Below are positions 26,438-34,987 of a DNA stretch of 36,308 bases, one piece after another. The DNA lies in NCBI GenBank assembly GCA_019347695.1, contig JAHWKT010000012.1, positions 1 through 36,308 of the forward strand, written 5' to 3'. A program made the translations under genes and the position numbers. Source of the DNA: Actinomycetota bacterium (GTDB lineage Bacteria; Actinomycetota; Nitriliruptoria; Euzebyales; JAHELV01). Positions within the stretch are counted from its first letter, which is position 1; every line of letters starts with the position of its first letter. Under the pieces are notes generated by a model that was not told the DNA's origin, made no database searches, and saw nothing but the letters and a program-made list of their open reading frames with translations.

Positions 26438-27889
26438 CTACGACGCGCTCTCCGACGCGCCGCCTTCGGACTCGCCGCCACTGCTGCTGGCCGCAGCCTC
26501 ACAGTTCGGCCCGATGCCGCCGACGCCGCACGCGCCCTCGGGCCATGTCTGATCGATGGCCTGGAGCGCCGGCTGCAGCTCCTTCTCACCAGCGACCCAC
26601 GACGTGCCCTCGGACCAGAACGCTCCGGTGCCCACCTGGGCCGGCATCAGATCCGACGCGTCGAAGCGCGCGGAGCTCGCCTCGGCCAGCAGCTCTCCCT
26701 GCTTGGTGAGCGCGTCGCTCGGGTAGATGCCCGGATCGCAGCCACTGTTGGGACACAGGTAGTTGCCCTCGGCCGCCCAGGCCTCCTGGGCCTCGACCGT
26801 GCCGGCGAACTTGATGAACTCCTGCACCACAGGGCTGTCGTCGAACGCGACCAGCAGGTCACCGGCGGTCAGCATCGGGTTGTCGCCGGTGCCGCCGTCC
26901 TCGATGGGCGGCAGGTAGAAGAAGTCGTAGTCGGTCCCGTACTCGAGGTCCTCGGGGAACAGCTGTGGCGCGAAGCTGGCCTGACGGTGCAGCATGCATG
27001 CGGGCGGGTCCTCGAACATCGGTCCAGCCGCGGCCTGGAAGCTGGTCTGCACGATGTTCGGGCGACCGCCGAGCACGTTGCCCTCGGTGAACCAGATCTC
27101 GCCGACCTGCTCGAACGCCGACGTGATCTCCGGGGAGTCGAACACGGTCTCGTGGCCAACCCACTGATCATAGATGTCGGGGCCGTGCTGACGTAGGACG
27201 ACGTCCTCGACCCAGTCGGTCAGCACCCAGCCGGTCGCCGTGCCACTCTCGATGCCTACGCACCACGGTGCGGTGCCCTGGCCACCCATATCGCTCTTGA
27301 TCTGCTCGGTCAGGTCGAGCATGTCCTGCCAGGTCTGCGGCACCTCATAGCCGGCGTCGGTGAACGCCGGCAGCGGGTACCACACGAGGCTCTTGATCGT
27401 GAGGCGCGCGGGCAGTCCCACGATCTGGTCGCCGATGGTGCCGGCCAGCATTGTGCCGGGCACGTACTCCTCCTCGATGGAGCTCGTGTCGACGAAGTCG
27501 AGTGGCAGCGCCGCGCCGCGGTCGAAGAAGTCCTTCATCAGCCCAGGCTGGGGGATGAACATCATCTCGGGCGGGCTGCCGCCCTCGACGCGCGTCAGTG
27601 CCTGTTCCTCGAACGACGGCGAGCCCTCGTGGGTGATCGAAGCCTCAGGGAACTGCTCCTGGAAGGCCGCGATCATCGCCTCGACGCCGGCGACGTCCGC
27701 CGGCTCGGTGAACGCGCTGAGGATGGTCGCGGAGCCGCTGACGTCGCCGCCGCCTTCACCGCCCCCGCCACCTTCGGTGCCGTTGCTGGAACTCTCCTCG
27801 TCGCCACCGCCGCCGCATGCTGCGGCGATCAGTGCCAGGACGGCCAGCAGAACGATCAGTCGTCGTCCCCGTGCTCGTTCCTTGATCAA
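26438..27889 (-). CDS. Carbohydrate ABC transporter substrate-binding lipoprotein (AglE-like)
   Basis: The exported sugar-capturing subunit, 483 residues. A lipoprotein signal peptide runs from KERARGRR through a hydrophobic core to LIAAAC, so Cys25 should carry the lipid. A Gly/Ser/Glu-rich linker follows, then a type-1 solute-binding fold. The length and features such as PEMMFIPQPGLMKDF and GTDYDFFYLPPI suggest the alpha-glucoside group. The start is TTG 27889: AAGGAG lies six bases upstream and the signal peptide begins there. In-frame codons further upstream would encode a non-signal tail and cross the operator. The specific sugar is unknown. Confidence 0.92.
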   Translation of the reverse strand: MIKERARGRRLIVLLAVLALIAAACGGGGDEESSSNGTEGGGGGEGGGDVSGSATILSAFTEPADVAGVEAMIAAFQEQFPEASITHEGSPSFEEQALTRVEGGSPPEMMFIPQPGLMKDFFDRGAALPLDFVDTSSIEEEYVPGTMLAGTIGDQIVGLPARLTIKSLVWYPLPAFTDAGYEVPQTWQDMLDLTEQIKSDMGGQGTAPWCVGIESGTATGWVLTDWVEDVVLRQHGPDIYDQWVGHETVFDSPEITSAFEQVGEIWFTEGNVLGGRPNIVQTSFQAAAGPMFEDPPACMLHRQASFAPQLFPEDLEYGTDYDFFYLPPIEDGGTGDNPMLTAGDLLVAFDDSPVVQEFIKFAGTVEAQEAWAAEGNYLCPNSGCDPGIYPSDALTKQGELLAEASSARFDASDLMPAQVGTGAFWSEGTSWVAGEKELQPALQAIDQTWPEGACGVGGIGPNCEAAASSSGGESEGGASESAS

Positions 27890-27937
27890 GATGCACTCCT
27901 TGTTGCGGGGACCGCCGACACAAGTCCCATCATCGCT

Positions 27938-27951
27938 GTAACCGTTTGCAC
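27938..27951 (-). promoter_or_regulatory. LacI-family operator upstream of the binding-protein gene
   Basis: TGTAACCGTTTGCA fits the LacI-type consensus TGNAANCGNTTNCA at every fixed position. It lies 49-62 bases before the TTG start. On the minus strand it would sit between a TTGGGT-like -35 and a GATGAT-like -10. The LacI gene two genes upstream is the obvious regulator. Sugar binding would release it. Confidence 0.75.
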
Positions 27952-28019
27952 CCAACCACATCTGTCGTAGGGCGTCAATAGTGGGCTCTCAACGTGCCCG
28001 CCGCCCATCCCAGCAAACG

Positions 28020-29237
28020 TCAGCGCAGCGCCTCGCCGGACTCGATGTCGAAGAAGTGCAGGTACTCGGTGCGGAACCCGACATCGATCAGCGAGTCGAA
28101 CTTGGGCGGGTCGCCCGGGTCGAACCGGGCGGTGAAGACCTGGCCGCCCTCCCTGGCCTGGCGCTCCAGCTCGGCGAACGCGTCGGGGTCATCGACGGCC
28201 TCGCGCATGTCCTCGGTCACGATCGGCGGTGCACTCGTCCCGAAGTGCACGAGCATCTCGGCGCCGAGCTGCTCGACCAGCGTGACACGACGGCCCGTCC
28301 ACATCATCCCCTGTGGCGCGTCGGTGCTCTCACCGTTGCCGCGGAAGAAGTGCTCCGGGCGCATGCCGATCGCCAGCGTCTTGCCCTCGTAGTCGGTCAC
28401 CCGGTGGTAGCGGTCGATCGCCTCGTCGTGGACGTTGAGGATCGTGGGGTTGTCGCCCTCGCCGACGCTGACCTTGTACTGGCCCTCTTCCTTGTAGAAC
28501 TCCGCCTCGGCGAAGTTCATCGCCGGCGACCCGATGAACCCACCGACGAACAGGTTGTCAGGGTTGTCATACAGCTTCTGCGGTGCGTCGACCTGCATCA
28601 GCTCGCCCCGCTTGAGCACCGCGACCCGGTCACCCATGGTCATGGCCTCGACCTGGTCGTGCGTCACATAGATCGTCGTGACGCCCAGCCGGTTCTGCAG
28701 CTCGGCGATCTGCGCGCGCATCGCCACGCGCAGCTTGGCATCGAGGTTGGACAGCGGCTCGTCCATGAGGAACGCCTGCGGCTCGCGCACGATGGCGCGA
28801 CCCATCGCGACGCGCTGGCGCTGCCCACCCGACAGCGCCTTGGGCTTGCGGTCGACATACTCGGTGAGGTCGAGCGTCTCCGCGGCGTCCTTGACCCGCT
28901 TGTCGATCTCGTCGGAGTCGACCTTCGCGAGCTTGAGCGCGAAGCCCATGTTCTCGCCGACGGTCATGTGCGGATAGAGCGCGTAGCTCTGGAACACCAT
29001 GGCGATATCGCGTTCCTTGGGGGTCAGGTTGTTGACCACCTTGTCGCCGATGAGGAGTTGGCCGTCGCTGATCTCTTCGAGCCCGGCACACATCCGCAAC
29101 GCGGTCGACTTCCCGCAGCCCGACGGGCCCACGAGGATCACGAACTCGCCATCCCCGATCTCCAGGCTGAGATCCTTGATGGCCTCTGTGCCGTCGGGAA
29201 AGCGCTTGTAGACGCTGTCATATACGACTTTGGCCAT
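28020..29237 (-). CDS. MalK/UgpC-type ABC transporter ATPase
   Basis: The energy-coupling subunit for carbohydrate import, 405 residues. Walker [15 protein letters not shown]-loop [12 protein letters not shown], signature [16 protein letters not shown], Walker [17 protein letters not shown] and switch His VTHDQ are all present. A C-terminal regulatory (TOBE/OB) domain follows, as in MalK/MsmX. GAGGTG nine bases before the ATG is a good Shine-Dalgarno site. It lies between the LacI gene and the binding protein; a palindrome sits just upstream. It could also serve other sugar importers, as such ATPases are often shared. Confidence 0.95.
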   Translation of the reverse strand: MAKVVYDSVYKRFPDGTEAIKDLSLEIGDGEFVILVGPSGCGKSTALRMCAGLEEISDGQLLIGDKVVNNLTPKERDIAMVFQSYALYPHMTVGENMGFALKLAKVDSDEIDKRVKDAAETLDLTEYVDRKPKALSGGQRQRVAMGRAIVREPQAFLMDEPLSNLDAKLRVAMRAQIAELQNRLGVTTIYVTHDQVEAMTMGDRVAVLKRGELMQVDAPQKLYDNPDNLFVGGFIGSPAMNFAEAEFYKEEGQYKVSVGEGDNPTILNVHDEAIDRYHRVTDYEGKTLAIGMRPEHFFRGNGESTDAPQGMMWTGRRVTLVEQLGAEMLVHFGTSAPPIVTEDMREAVDDPDAFAELERQAREGGQVFTARFDPGDPPKFDSLIDVGFRTEYLHFFDIESGEALR

Positions 29238-29256
29238 TCCGCTACACCTCTTCGTC

Positions 29257-29269
29257 AGACGTTTCGTCT
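29257..29269 (-). promoter_or_regulatory. Palindrome AGACGTTTCGTCT upstream of the ATPase gene
   Basis: A 13-base palindrome with five-base arms lies 20-32 bases before the ATPase start. It does not fit the TGNAANCGNTTNCA consensus, so it may be a site for another regulator. Function not shown. Confidence 0.4.
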
Positions 29270-29380
29270 CGCCGGGATCCTGTCACGGCGGTGGCGCGTT
29301 GGCAACCTGCATCATCGCCCGCGGTCGAAACTACCGCAAGGGCTTTCATCTCAGCGACATCCACGCGGACCCCGGTGTGT

Positions 29381-30403
29381 TCACCCTGCCAGCCGGTCGC
29401 TGCTCCGTTCCGGTCCCGTCGTCGCACGGACCACCATCTTCGTCGGCAGCACGATGCTGCTTACGTCGCGGTCGTCGTCGTCGCTCATCGACTCGAGCAG
29501 CAACGTCGCAGCCGCCTCCCCCTCCTGCATTGCCGGCTGCGCCACCGTGGTGAGATCGGTGTACGCCGCCATGTCGTGGTCGTCGAAGCCGACGACGGAG
29601 ATGTCACCGGGCACGTGCAGCCCCGCGTCCCTGACGGTCTTGAGCGCACCGATCGCCATCTCGTCGGACTCGGCGAAGACGGCGCTGGGTGGACGGTCGA
29701 CGGTCAGCAGCTGCGCCATCGCTTCCGCGCCACCCTGCAGCGCGAAGTTGCCCGGCACGATCAGCTCCTCGCGCACCGCGATGCCCGCCTCAGCGAGCAC
29801 GCGCTCATACCCAAGGCGTCGCTGGACCGGGGCGGTGAACTCGAGCGCCTGGGGTGGAAGGTGACAGATCAGCCCGATCCGGCGGTGTCCCAGGTTGACC
29901 AGGTGGCGTGTCGCGGTGGCCGCCGCCTCGACGTTGTCGATCGTGACGGACGGCGCACACGAGTCGACGCCCACCGTGACGACCGGCCCCGCCTGGCGCA
30001 GTCGCTCGACGTCACTCGTCTCCACGGGCAGGTCCACGACGATCAGCCCGTCGACGCGCTTGCTCAGCGGCATCTCGTCGATGAAGCGCCGCATCGTGTC
30101 GGCGTCTGGCACGCCGTACAGCAGGACGTCGTAGCCGTTGGCGGCGAGCACGCCCTCTGCACCGGCGACCACCTGCGTGAAGAACCACTGCGTCAGCATG
30201 GGCACGGCCATGCCGACCGTCATCGTTCGTCCGGCGGCCAACCGCGAGGCGTGCGGGTGGGCGACGTACTGCAGCTCCGCAGCCGCTTTCAGCACGCGGT
30301 CACGCGTGGCCGGCGAGACATTGGGCAGCCCGCGGATCGCGCGACTGACCGTGGCGACCGATACACCGGCGAGGTGAGCGACATCACCAATGCTCGCGCT
30401 CAC
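29381..30403 (-). CDS. LacI-family transcriptional regulator of the sugar ABC operon
   Basis: A 340-residue repressor. The N-terminal HTH reads IGDVAHLAGVSVATVSRAIR, with hinge SRLAAGRT, followed by a periplasmic-binding-like sugar sensor ending SSIVLPTKMVVRATTG. I chose the GTG at 30403 (VSASIGD) since GGAG lies about nine bases upstream and the length equals the family norm. The open frame further 5' is not LacI-like. It precedes the ATPase gene by 143 bases. A near-consensus operator lies 46 bases upstream of its own start, so it probably also regulates itself. The inducer would be the imported sugar or a derivative. Confidence 0.92.
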   Translation of the reverse strand: MSASIGDVAHLAGVSVATVSRAIRGLPNVSPATRDRVLKAAAELQYVAHPHASRLAAGRTMTVGMAVPMLTQWFFTQVVAGAEGVLAANGYDVLLYGVPDADTMRRFIDEMPLSKRVDGLIVVDLPVETSDVERLRQAGPVVTVGVDSCAPSVTIDNVEAAATATRHLVNLGHRRIGLICHLPPQALEFTAPVQRRLGYERVLAEAGIAVREELIVPGNFALQGGAEAMAQLLTVDRPPSAVFAESDEMAIGALKTVRDAGLHVPGDISVVGFDDHDMAAYTDLTTVAQPAMQEGEAAATLLLESMSDDDDRDVSSIVLPTKMVVRATTGPERSSDRLAG

Positions 30404-30448
30404 GGGGCTATGCTCCACTTCCTCACACGGTGGACTGAGCGTATGGGG

Positions 30449-30462
30449 AGACACCGTTTTCA
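30449..30462 (-). promoter_or_regulatory. Probable LacI autoregulatory half-operator
   Basis: On the minus strand TGAAAACGGTGTCT matches the left half and centre of TGNAANCGNTTNCA, but the right half is degenerate. It lies between the LacI start (30403) and the divergent gene at 30558. Confidence 0.45.
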
Positions 30463-30557
30463 TCAATGGCCGACCTCGGAAGCGTCGGATGTGAGACATC
30501 GGCGCGGTCATGGCTCGCTACCGACCGGCGTAACGCGCAAGCGCGTACAGTGCGACG

Positions 30558-30917
30558 ATGAGTGAGGAGGCGACGTTTCGCCTCGGGCGGGCGCCGACCA
30601 GCACGTGGGCGTACGGACTCCTGCGCGCCGGCGCCTTCGCGATGCCCTACGTCGCCGGTACCGGTGGCGTGGGCATCGGGTTGTTCGTGGTGCTGCCGCT
30701 GTTCGTGTTCCTGCTGCGGGGATCCGTGCGGGCGTGGGGAGCGCTGCTCGTGTTCGACTCGCTGTCCTTCGCCATCCTGCTGTCGGTACCCGACGTCGCC
30801 GCCGTGCCACTGCTGCTGCCGATGCTCATGGGTGGTGCGCTCATCGCCCTGCTGGTGCCATCGACGCGCAGGTACGTGACCCAGCCGCGGACCGACGTCG
30901 CGGACGGCGAGGAGTGA
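30558..30917 (+). CDS. Small membrane protein of unknown function
   Basis: 119 residues with three to four hydrophobic segments (starting at AYGLLRAGAFAMPYVAG, GIGLFVVLPLFVFLL, ALLVFDSLSFAILL, PLLLPMLMGGALIALLV) and charged ends (RYVTQPRTDVADGEE). No family is recognised. The ATG at 30558 is followed by a coding-like frame. It is divergent from the LacI gene and lies 67 bases before the methyltransferase gene, possibly in one transcript. Confidence 0.7.
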   Translation: MSEEATFRLGRAPTSTWAYGLLRAGAFAMPYVAGTGGVGIGLFVVLPLFVFLLRGSVRAWGALLVFDSLSFAILLSVPDVAAVPLLLPMLMGGALIALLVPSTRRYVTQPRTDVADGEE

Positions 30918-30984
30918 CCTGGACGTGGTCGCGGCTGCCGGCGTCGCCGGCGGAGCGTGGCACCGATCCCGACGCTCGTGCCGC

Positions 30985-31830
30985 ATGATCGGTGACGTCG
31001 TCGAGCTGCTCGCCTGCCCGCACTGCCGCGGTGAGCTGGAGCTGCGCGACGGCGTGGTCACCTGCGCCGAGGGACACGCCTACGACGTCGCGCGGCACGG
31101 CTACGTCAACCTGCTGCCCGGAGGTGGGGGATCAGGCACCGCCGACACCGCCGCGATGGTCGCGGCACGGTCCGAGGCACTGGCGACCACGGGTCCGCTC
31201 GCGCCCCTGGTGCGCCACGTCGCCGACCATGCGGCCGCGGTGACACCACCCGTTGACGGCTGCGTGCTCGATCTCGGCGCGGGCACCGGCGCCCATCTCG
31301 CCCGTGTGCTCGACGCCCTGCCCAACCGCCGCGGGCTCGCACTGGACCTGTCGAAGCACGCAGCCCGTCGGGCCGCCCGCGCCCACGTGCGCCTGGGCGC
31401 GGTGGTCTGCGACGCGTGGGCGCGACTGCCGGTGCGCGACGGCGTGGCCGCGCTGGCGCTCAGCGTGTTCGCCCCGCGCAACGCCGCCGAGCTCGCCCGC
31501 GTACTGGCGCCGCAAGGCGAACTTCTGGTGGTCACGCCGACGCACCGGCACCTGTCGCGGCTGGTCGCCGCCCTCGGGCTGGTGCGTGTCGACGCGCGCA
31601 AGGACGAGCGGCTCGCCCACGCGTTGGCCGGCCACTTCGTTCGCATCGACGACCACACCCACGGCTACGACGTCCCGATGGACGACGATGACATCGCCGC
31701 CGTCGTGACCATGGGCCCCAGCGCCCACCACCTCGGTCGCGAGGCGCTCGCCAGACGCATCGCCGCGCTCGACGGTCCGCAGACCGTGTCAGTGGACGTG
31801 CGGCTGTCGCGATACCGCTCGCGGGCCTGA
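30985..31830 (+). CDS. RlmA-type 23S rRNA (guanine-N1) methyltransferase-like protein
   Basis: 281 residues. The N-terminal zinc finger has Cys11, Cys14, Cys27 and His31 (ACPHC, then TCAEGH), followed by YDVARHGYVNLLP. The SAM site is VLDLGAGTGAHLARVL. This arrangement is that of RlmA(I/II), which methylates G745 or G748 of 23S rRNA; the G748 enzymes (TlrB-type) give resistance to some macrolides. Which base is targeted cannot be decided by eye. ATG 30985 begins the finger at the usual distance; a GTG at 30925 would add 20 residues of low-complexity sequence. Confidence 0.88.
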   Translation: MIGDVVELLACPHCRGELELRDGVVTCAEGHAYDVARHGYVNLLPGGGGSGTADTAAMVAARSEALATTGPLAPLVRHVADHAAAVTPPVDGCVLDLGAGTGAHLARVLDALPNRRGLALDLSKHAARRAARAHVRLGAVVCDAWARLPVRDGVAALALSVFAPRNAAELARVLAPQGELLVVTPTHRHLSRLVAALGLVRVDARKDERLAHALAGHFVRIDDHTHGYDVPMDDDDIAAVVTMGPSAHHLGREALARRIAALDGPQTVSVDVRLSRYRSRA

Positions 31831-31856
31831 ACCGCCTGCCGCGATGCCGCCCGCCG

Positions 31857-33248
31857 TCAGCTCGTGGGCTGCGGACCGCCGACCCACACGGTCTTGGCGT
31901 TGCAGAACTCCTTGATGCCGACGTCTGCCAGCTCACGTCCGTAGCCGGACGTGCCGACGCCGCCGAACGGCAGCTGCGGGTACGACGCCGTCATGCCGTT
32001 GATGAACACCATGCCGGCATGCAGGTCCCGCGCGAACGCGTGCTGCTCGGCCCCGTCGTCGGTCCACGCGTTGGACCCGAGCCCGAACGGCACATCGTTG
32101 GCGACGGCGATCGCCTCGTCGTAGCTGCCGACCTTGAACAGGCTGGCGACCGGACCGAAGACCTCGTCCTCGTACGCGGTGGTGCCCTCGGGGACCTCGG
32201 TGATCACCGTCGCCGGGTACCACCAGCCCTCGCGGTCGGGCACGTCGCCGCCGACCAGCACGTTCGCGCCATGATCGACCGCCTCGTCGACGGCGTCGAT
32301 CACGCCGCTGCGGCCCTGCTCGTTGGCCAGCGGTCCGATGTCGGTGTCGTCGTCCATCGGGTCGCCCAGGGTCTGTGCGGCCATGTGCTGTGCGAACAGG
32401 TCGGCGAACTCGTCGTAGCAGTCGGCGTGGACGATGAAGCGCTTGGCCGCGATGCAGCTCTGCCCGTTGTTCTGACACCGGGCGGTGGTGGCGACCTTGG
32501 CGGCCTCGTCGAGGTCCGCGCTGGGCATCACGACGAACGGGTCGGAGCCGCCGAGCTCCAGCACCACCTTCTTCAGGTACTTGCCCGCCGCCGCGGCGAC
32601 GGCGCGACCCGCGCCCTCGCTGCCGGTGAGCGTGGCGGCCCGGATGCGGTCGTCGGCCAGGACGCTCTCGACCCGGTCACTGCCGATGAACACGTGCTGG
32701 AACGCTCCCCCGGGAAAGCCGGCGCGGCCGAACAGCTGGCCGAGGTACTGAGCCGACTGCGGCACGTTCGACGCGTGCTTGAGCACGCCGGTGTTGCCGG
32801 CCATCAGCGCCGGTGCCGCGAACCGCACCGCCTGCCACAGCGGGAAGTTCCACGGCATGATCGCCAGCACCGGCCCGAGCGGCTGGTAGATGGTCAGCGC
32901 CCGCCGCGCGTTGACCGCCTCGGTGTCATACGACACGTCGGCCAGGAACTCCTCGGCGTGGTCGGCGTAGAAGCGCATCGCCGTGGCGCACTTGTGCACC
33001 TCCGCCTCCGCGGCCGCCAGTGTCTTGCCCATCTCGGTGGTCATCATGCGGGCCGTGTCGTCGGCCTCGTCGTCGACCAGATCGGCCGCGGCGCGCATCC
33101 AGCCGGCGCGGTCGTCGAACGACGTGCCGCGCAGGTCGTGGTGGGCGTCGACCGCTGCGGTCAGCCGACGATCCAGCTCGCCGTCGTCGTGATCGTCGAA
33201 GGTCTCGAGGGTCTCGCCAGTGGCGGGGTTGATCGTTGCGTAAGCCAT
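31857..33248 (-). CDS. gabD: NADP-dependent succinate-semialdehyde dehydrogenase
   Basis: Oxidises succinate semialdehyde (or a similar aldehyde) to the acid. The 463-residue protein begins MAYATINPATGETLETF and has IMPWNFPLWQAVRF, the NAD(P)-loop LTGSEGAGRAVAAAAGK, ELGGSDPFVV (base Glu) and NNGQSCIAAKRF with the catalytic Cys. These match the short GabD2-type enzymes of actinobacteria. I use ATG 33248 since it gives the family N-terminus. It stands alone between the methyltransferase gene and a TauE remnant. A role in GABA or polyamine breakdown is only inferred. Confidence 0.88.
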   Translation of the reverse strand: MAYATINPATGETLETFDDHDDGELDRRLTAAVDAHHDLRGTSFDDRAGWMRAAADLVDDEADDTARMMTTEMGKTLAAAEAEVHKCATAMRFYADHAEEFLADVSYDTEAVNARRALTIYQPLGPVLAIMPWNFPLWQAVRFAAPALMAGNTGVLKHASNVPQSAQYLGQLFGRAGFPGGAFQHVFIGSDRVESVLADDRIRAATLTGSEGAGRAVAAAAGKYLKKVVLELGGSDPFVVMPSADLDEAAKVATTARCQNNGQSCIAAKRFIVHADCYDEFADLFAQHMAAQTLGDPMDDDTDIGPLANEQGRSGVIDAVDEAVDHGANVLVGGDVPDREGWWYPATVITEVPEGTTAYEDEVFGPVASLFKVGSYDEAIAVANDVPFGLGSNAWTDDGAEQHAFARDLHAGMVFINGMTASYPQLPFGGVGTSGYGRELADVGIKEFCNAKTVWVGGPQPTS

Positions 33249-33289
33249 GCGCGCCAGTGTTCCCCGATCGATCACGGGCAAAAGGCGCT

Positions 33290-33712
33290 GTCAGCTGCTG
33301 AGCAGGTAGATCGCGCCCACGACGAGCATGGCGAGCACGATCCGCTCGAACACCCGCGGCGACACCGGTTCGACCAGCCACCGTCCGGTCACGACGCCCG
33401 GTGGGATCAGCAGTGCCAGGGGCACCACCCGCACCATCTGCCAGTCGAGGAGGCCGGCAGCGAGGTAGCCGGGTACACGGCCACCGGCGGACCACCCGCG
33501 TGGGCAACCGCGGAGGTGACGCCGCTGGTCGCACCCGCCGCGACCGCCAGACCCGCCCCGGCCGGCACCCGCGCACGCCGCAGCCTCGGCTCGGCGAGCC
33601 GGTAGACCACGAACACGAGGCTGAGCACGGTCGGGGTGCGAGCTGCCGCCCGGCCGCGGTGCGTGGGCAGCTGTGCCGCAAGCGTGGCCGCCGCGTCGCG
33701 GCGGGCGGTCAT
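33290..33712 (-). pseudogene. TauE/SafE-family exporter, truncated and frameshifted
   Basis: Pieces of a TauE/SafE permease are visible in two frames. The ATG at 33712 leads into SLVFVVYRLAEPRLRRARVP and ATSGVTSAVAHAGGPPVAVY. The frame then shifts near 33475, after which PGYLAAGLLDWQMVRVVPLA and PRVFERIVLAMLVVGAIYLL continue to a stop at 33290. At the junction about 20-25 residues of membrane sequence are missing. The N-terminal half is missing too (about 140 visible residues against ~250). It overlaps the TetR gene by four bases, so the intact gene was probably co-transcribed with it. Not functional. Confidence 0.75.
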
Positions 33713-34293
33713 CGTTCGGGCAGGTGCCGACCGACCAGCTCGACGATCAGCGACTCGGCGCACGCGAACGGCTCCTCGGAGCGGCGGATGCCGGCCACGT
33801 TGAGCGCCCCCTCGAGCACGAGCAGCACCTGCGCGGCGACCGTCGCCGCGTCGGTGACGCCCGCCTCGTCGAGGATCGTCTCGATGCCCCGTTCGATGTT
33901 GTCCAACGAGCCGCGGATGACACCCAGTGCCGGATGCTGGTCGTCGACGAGCTCAGCGGCGGCATTGATCATCGCGCAGCCGCGGAACTCCTGGTCGTCG
34001 GGTGGATCGGCGTAGCCGTCGACGTACGCCAGCACGCGCTCGATGGGATCGTCGCTGACGTCCTCCAACCGCGCCGCGAGCCTGCGCCGCCAGCGCGTCT
34101 CGCGGCGTTGGAGGTAGGCGGTGATCAGCCCGTCCTTGCTGCCGAAGTGGTTGTACAGCGTGCGCTTGGAGACCCCGGCCTCCTCGGCGAGGGTGTCGAC
34201 GCCGGTCGCGGTGATGCCGTGACGGTAGAAGCAGCGCCGTGCGGCGTCGATGATCCGGTTCCGGGTCTCGTCGACCGTGTCCTGAGTGGCCAT
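33709..34293 (-). CDS. TetR-family transcriptional regulator
   Basis: A 194-residue one-domain-pair repressor. HTH: RNRIIDAARRCFYRHGITAT, then GVDTLAEEAGVSKRTLYNHF. The ligand domain (about residues 55-190) contains FRGCAMINAAAELVDD, typical of the branch with a C-terminal TetR_C domain. ATG at 34293; the frame reads further 5' but without a TetR match. Two near-identical operators lie 32-76 bases upstream, so it probably represses itself and a divergent gene. It is coupled (ATGA overlap) to the TauE/SafE remnant. The ligand is unknown. Confidence 0.9.
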   Translation of the reverse strand: MATQDTVDETRNRIIDAARRCFYRHGITATGVDTLAEEAGVSKRTLYNHFGSKDGLITAYLQRRETRWRRRLAARLEDVSDDPIERVLAYVDGYADPPDDQEFRGCAMINAAAELVDDQHPALGVIRGSLDNIERGIETILDEAGVTDAATVAAQVLLVLEGALNVAGIRRSEEPFACAESLIVELVGRHLPER

Positions 34294-34324
34294 GAGAAAC
34301 TTTTCACGAAGTGGGCTGACAAGG

Positions 34325-34340
34325 TACACCGACCTGTGTA
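34325..34340. promoter_or_regulatory. TetR operator 1
   Basis: TACACCGACCTGTGTA, arms TACAC/GTGTA around a six-base centre. It matches operator 2 at 14 of 16 bases. Confidence 0.8.
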
Positions 34341-34353
34341 TGTTGGGTCGAGT

Positions 34354-34369
34354 TACACCGGTCAGTGTA
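34354..34369. promoter_or_regulatory. TetR operator 2
   Basis: TACACCGGTCAGTGTA, the second copy, 29 bases (about three helical turns) from operator 1 and just before the start of the decayed divergent gene. The pair lies between the TetR gene and that gene. Confidence 0.8.
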
Positions 34370-34386
34370 CCCCGAAGGGACGCACC

Positions 34387-34575
34387 ATGAAGTCGCCACA
34401 CACCGCATCCTCGACGGCCCGCCGCACGATCGCTTCAGCGCGCCGGCGTCCCGCCCCCCGCCACCGCGGTGGACGTCCGCGTCGCCCGACCCAACCGCTG
34501 CATGAGGCGCTCGCGCTCGGTCTGGGCTGCACCGCCATCGGCTACCGCATGTCCACACCGGCCGAGTGGCGTTGA
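34387..34575 (+). pseudogene. Decayed divergent gene under the TetR operators
   Basis: GAAGGGA at 34374 and ATG 34387 form a proper start. The 62-residue reading (MKSPHTASSTARRTIAS, then low-complexity Arg/Pro residues, then EALALGLGCTAIGYRM, stop) is too short and its middle is not protein-like. It looks like the fused ends of a deleted gene that was the TetR target. The original family cannot be identified. Confidence 0.45.
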
Positions 34576-34644
34576 TCACCTGATCCGTCATGGCTGCCCG
34601 ACCCGACGTGAGGGCGACGCCAGCCTGACGCCCGCTACCTACCG

Positions 34645-34671
34645 GAAGGCCCCGCCGTGTGCGGGGCCTTC
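34645..34671 (-). terminator. Hairpin terminator after the small HTH gene
   Basis: GAAGGCCCCGC (34645-34655) pairs perfectly with GCGGGGCCTTC (34661-34671), loop CGTGT. It is 13 bases beyond the 3' end of the HTH gene and could also stop transcripts from the left. Confidence 0.8.
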
Positions 34672-34683
34672 ACGTGCGACTCG

Positions 34684-34956
34684 TCATGTCCGAGCAGTCT
34701 CGCCGTAGCGTTGCCGCGCTGCCTGCTTGGAGACGCCGAGCACGAGCGCGATCTCCCCCCAGCTGCGGCCGTTGCGACGGGCGTCAGCGACCGCGTCCGC
34801 CAGCTCGCCCTCGGCCGTGGCGACGTCGCCGAGCGCCAGCCCGATGCGTCGCAGGTCGCGCGGGTCCTCGGCCGGCGTCTTGGTCGGGTCCACCGAGTCG
34901 AGCCACGCCTCGGCGTCGGCGGCAGCCTGCTCGAGTTGTTCTCGGGTCCTGGGCAT
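34684..34956 (-). CDS. Small HTH DNA-binding protein
   Basis: A 90-residue protein: an acidic helical N-terminal part (TREQLEQAAADAEAWLDSVD) and a C-terminal sigma-region-4-like HTH (GRSWGEIALVLGVSKQAARQ). ATG at 34956 is preceded by GAGG at the right distance. Its promoter carries two palindromes overlapping the -35 and -10 boxes, so I infer autoregulation. It lies about 230 bases from a tRNA fragment that marks a genomic island. Function otherwise unknown; an antitoxin-like role is possible, but no partner toxin is seen. Confidence 0.75.
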   Translation of the reverse strand: MPRTREQLEQAAADAEAWLDSVDPTKTPAEDPRDLRRIGLALGDVATAEGELADAVADARRNGRSWGEIALVLGVSKQAARQRYGETART

Positions 34957-34987
34957 CACGTACCTCACACTCTCGGCGATCTCTACC

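Noticed and set aside
25463-27196. Very long open frame on the plus strand opposite the ABC genes
   Set aside because: Shadow of the minus-strand permease and binding-protein genes; composition is Arg/Asp/His-rich without any domain.
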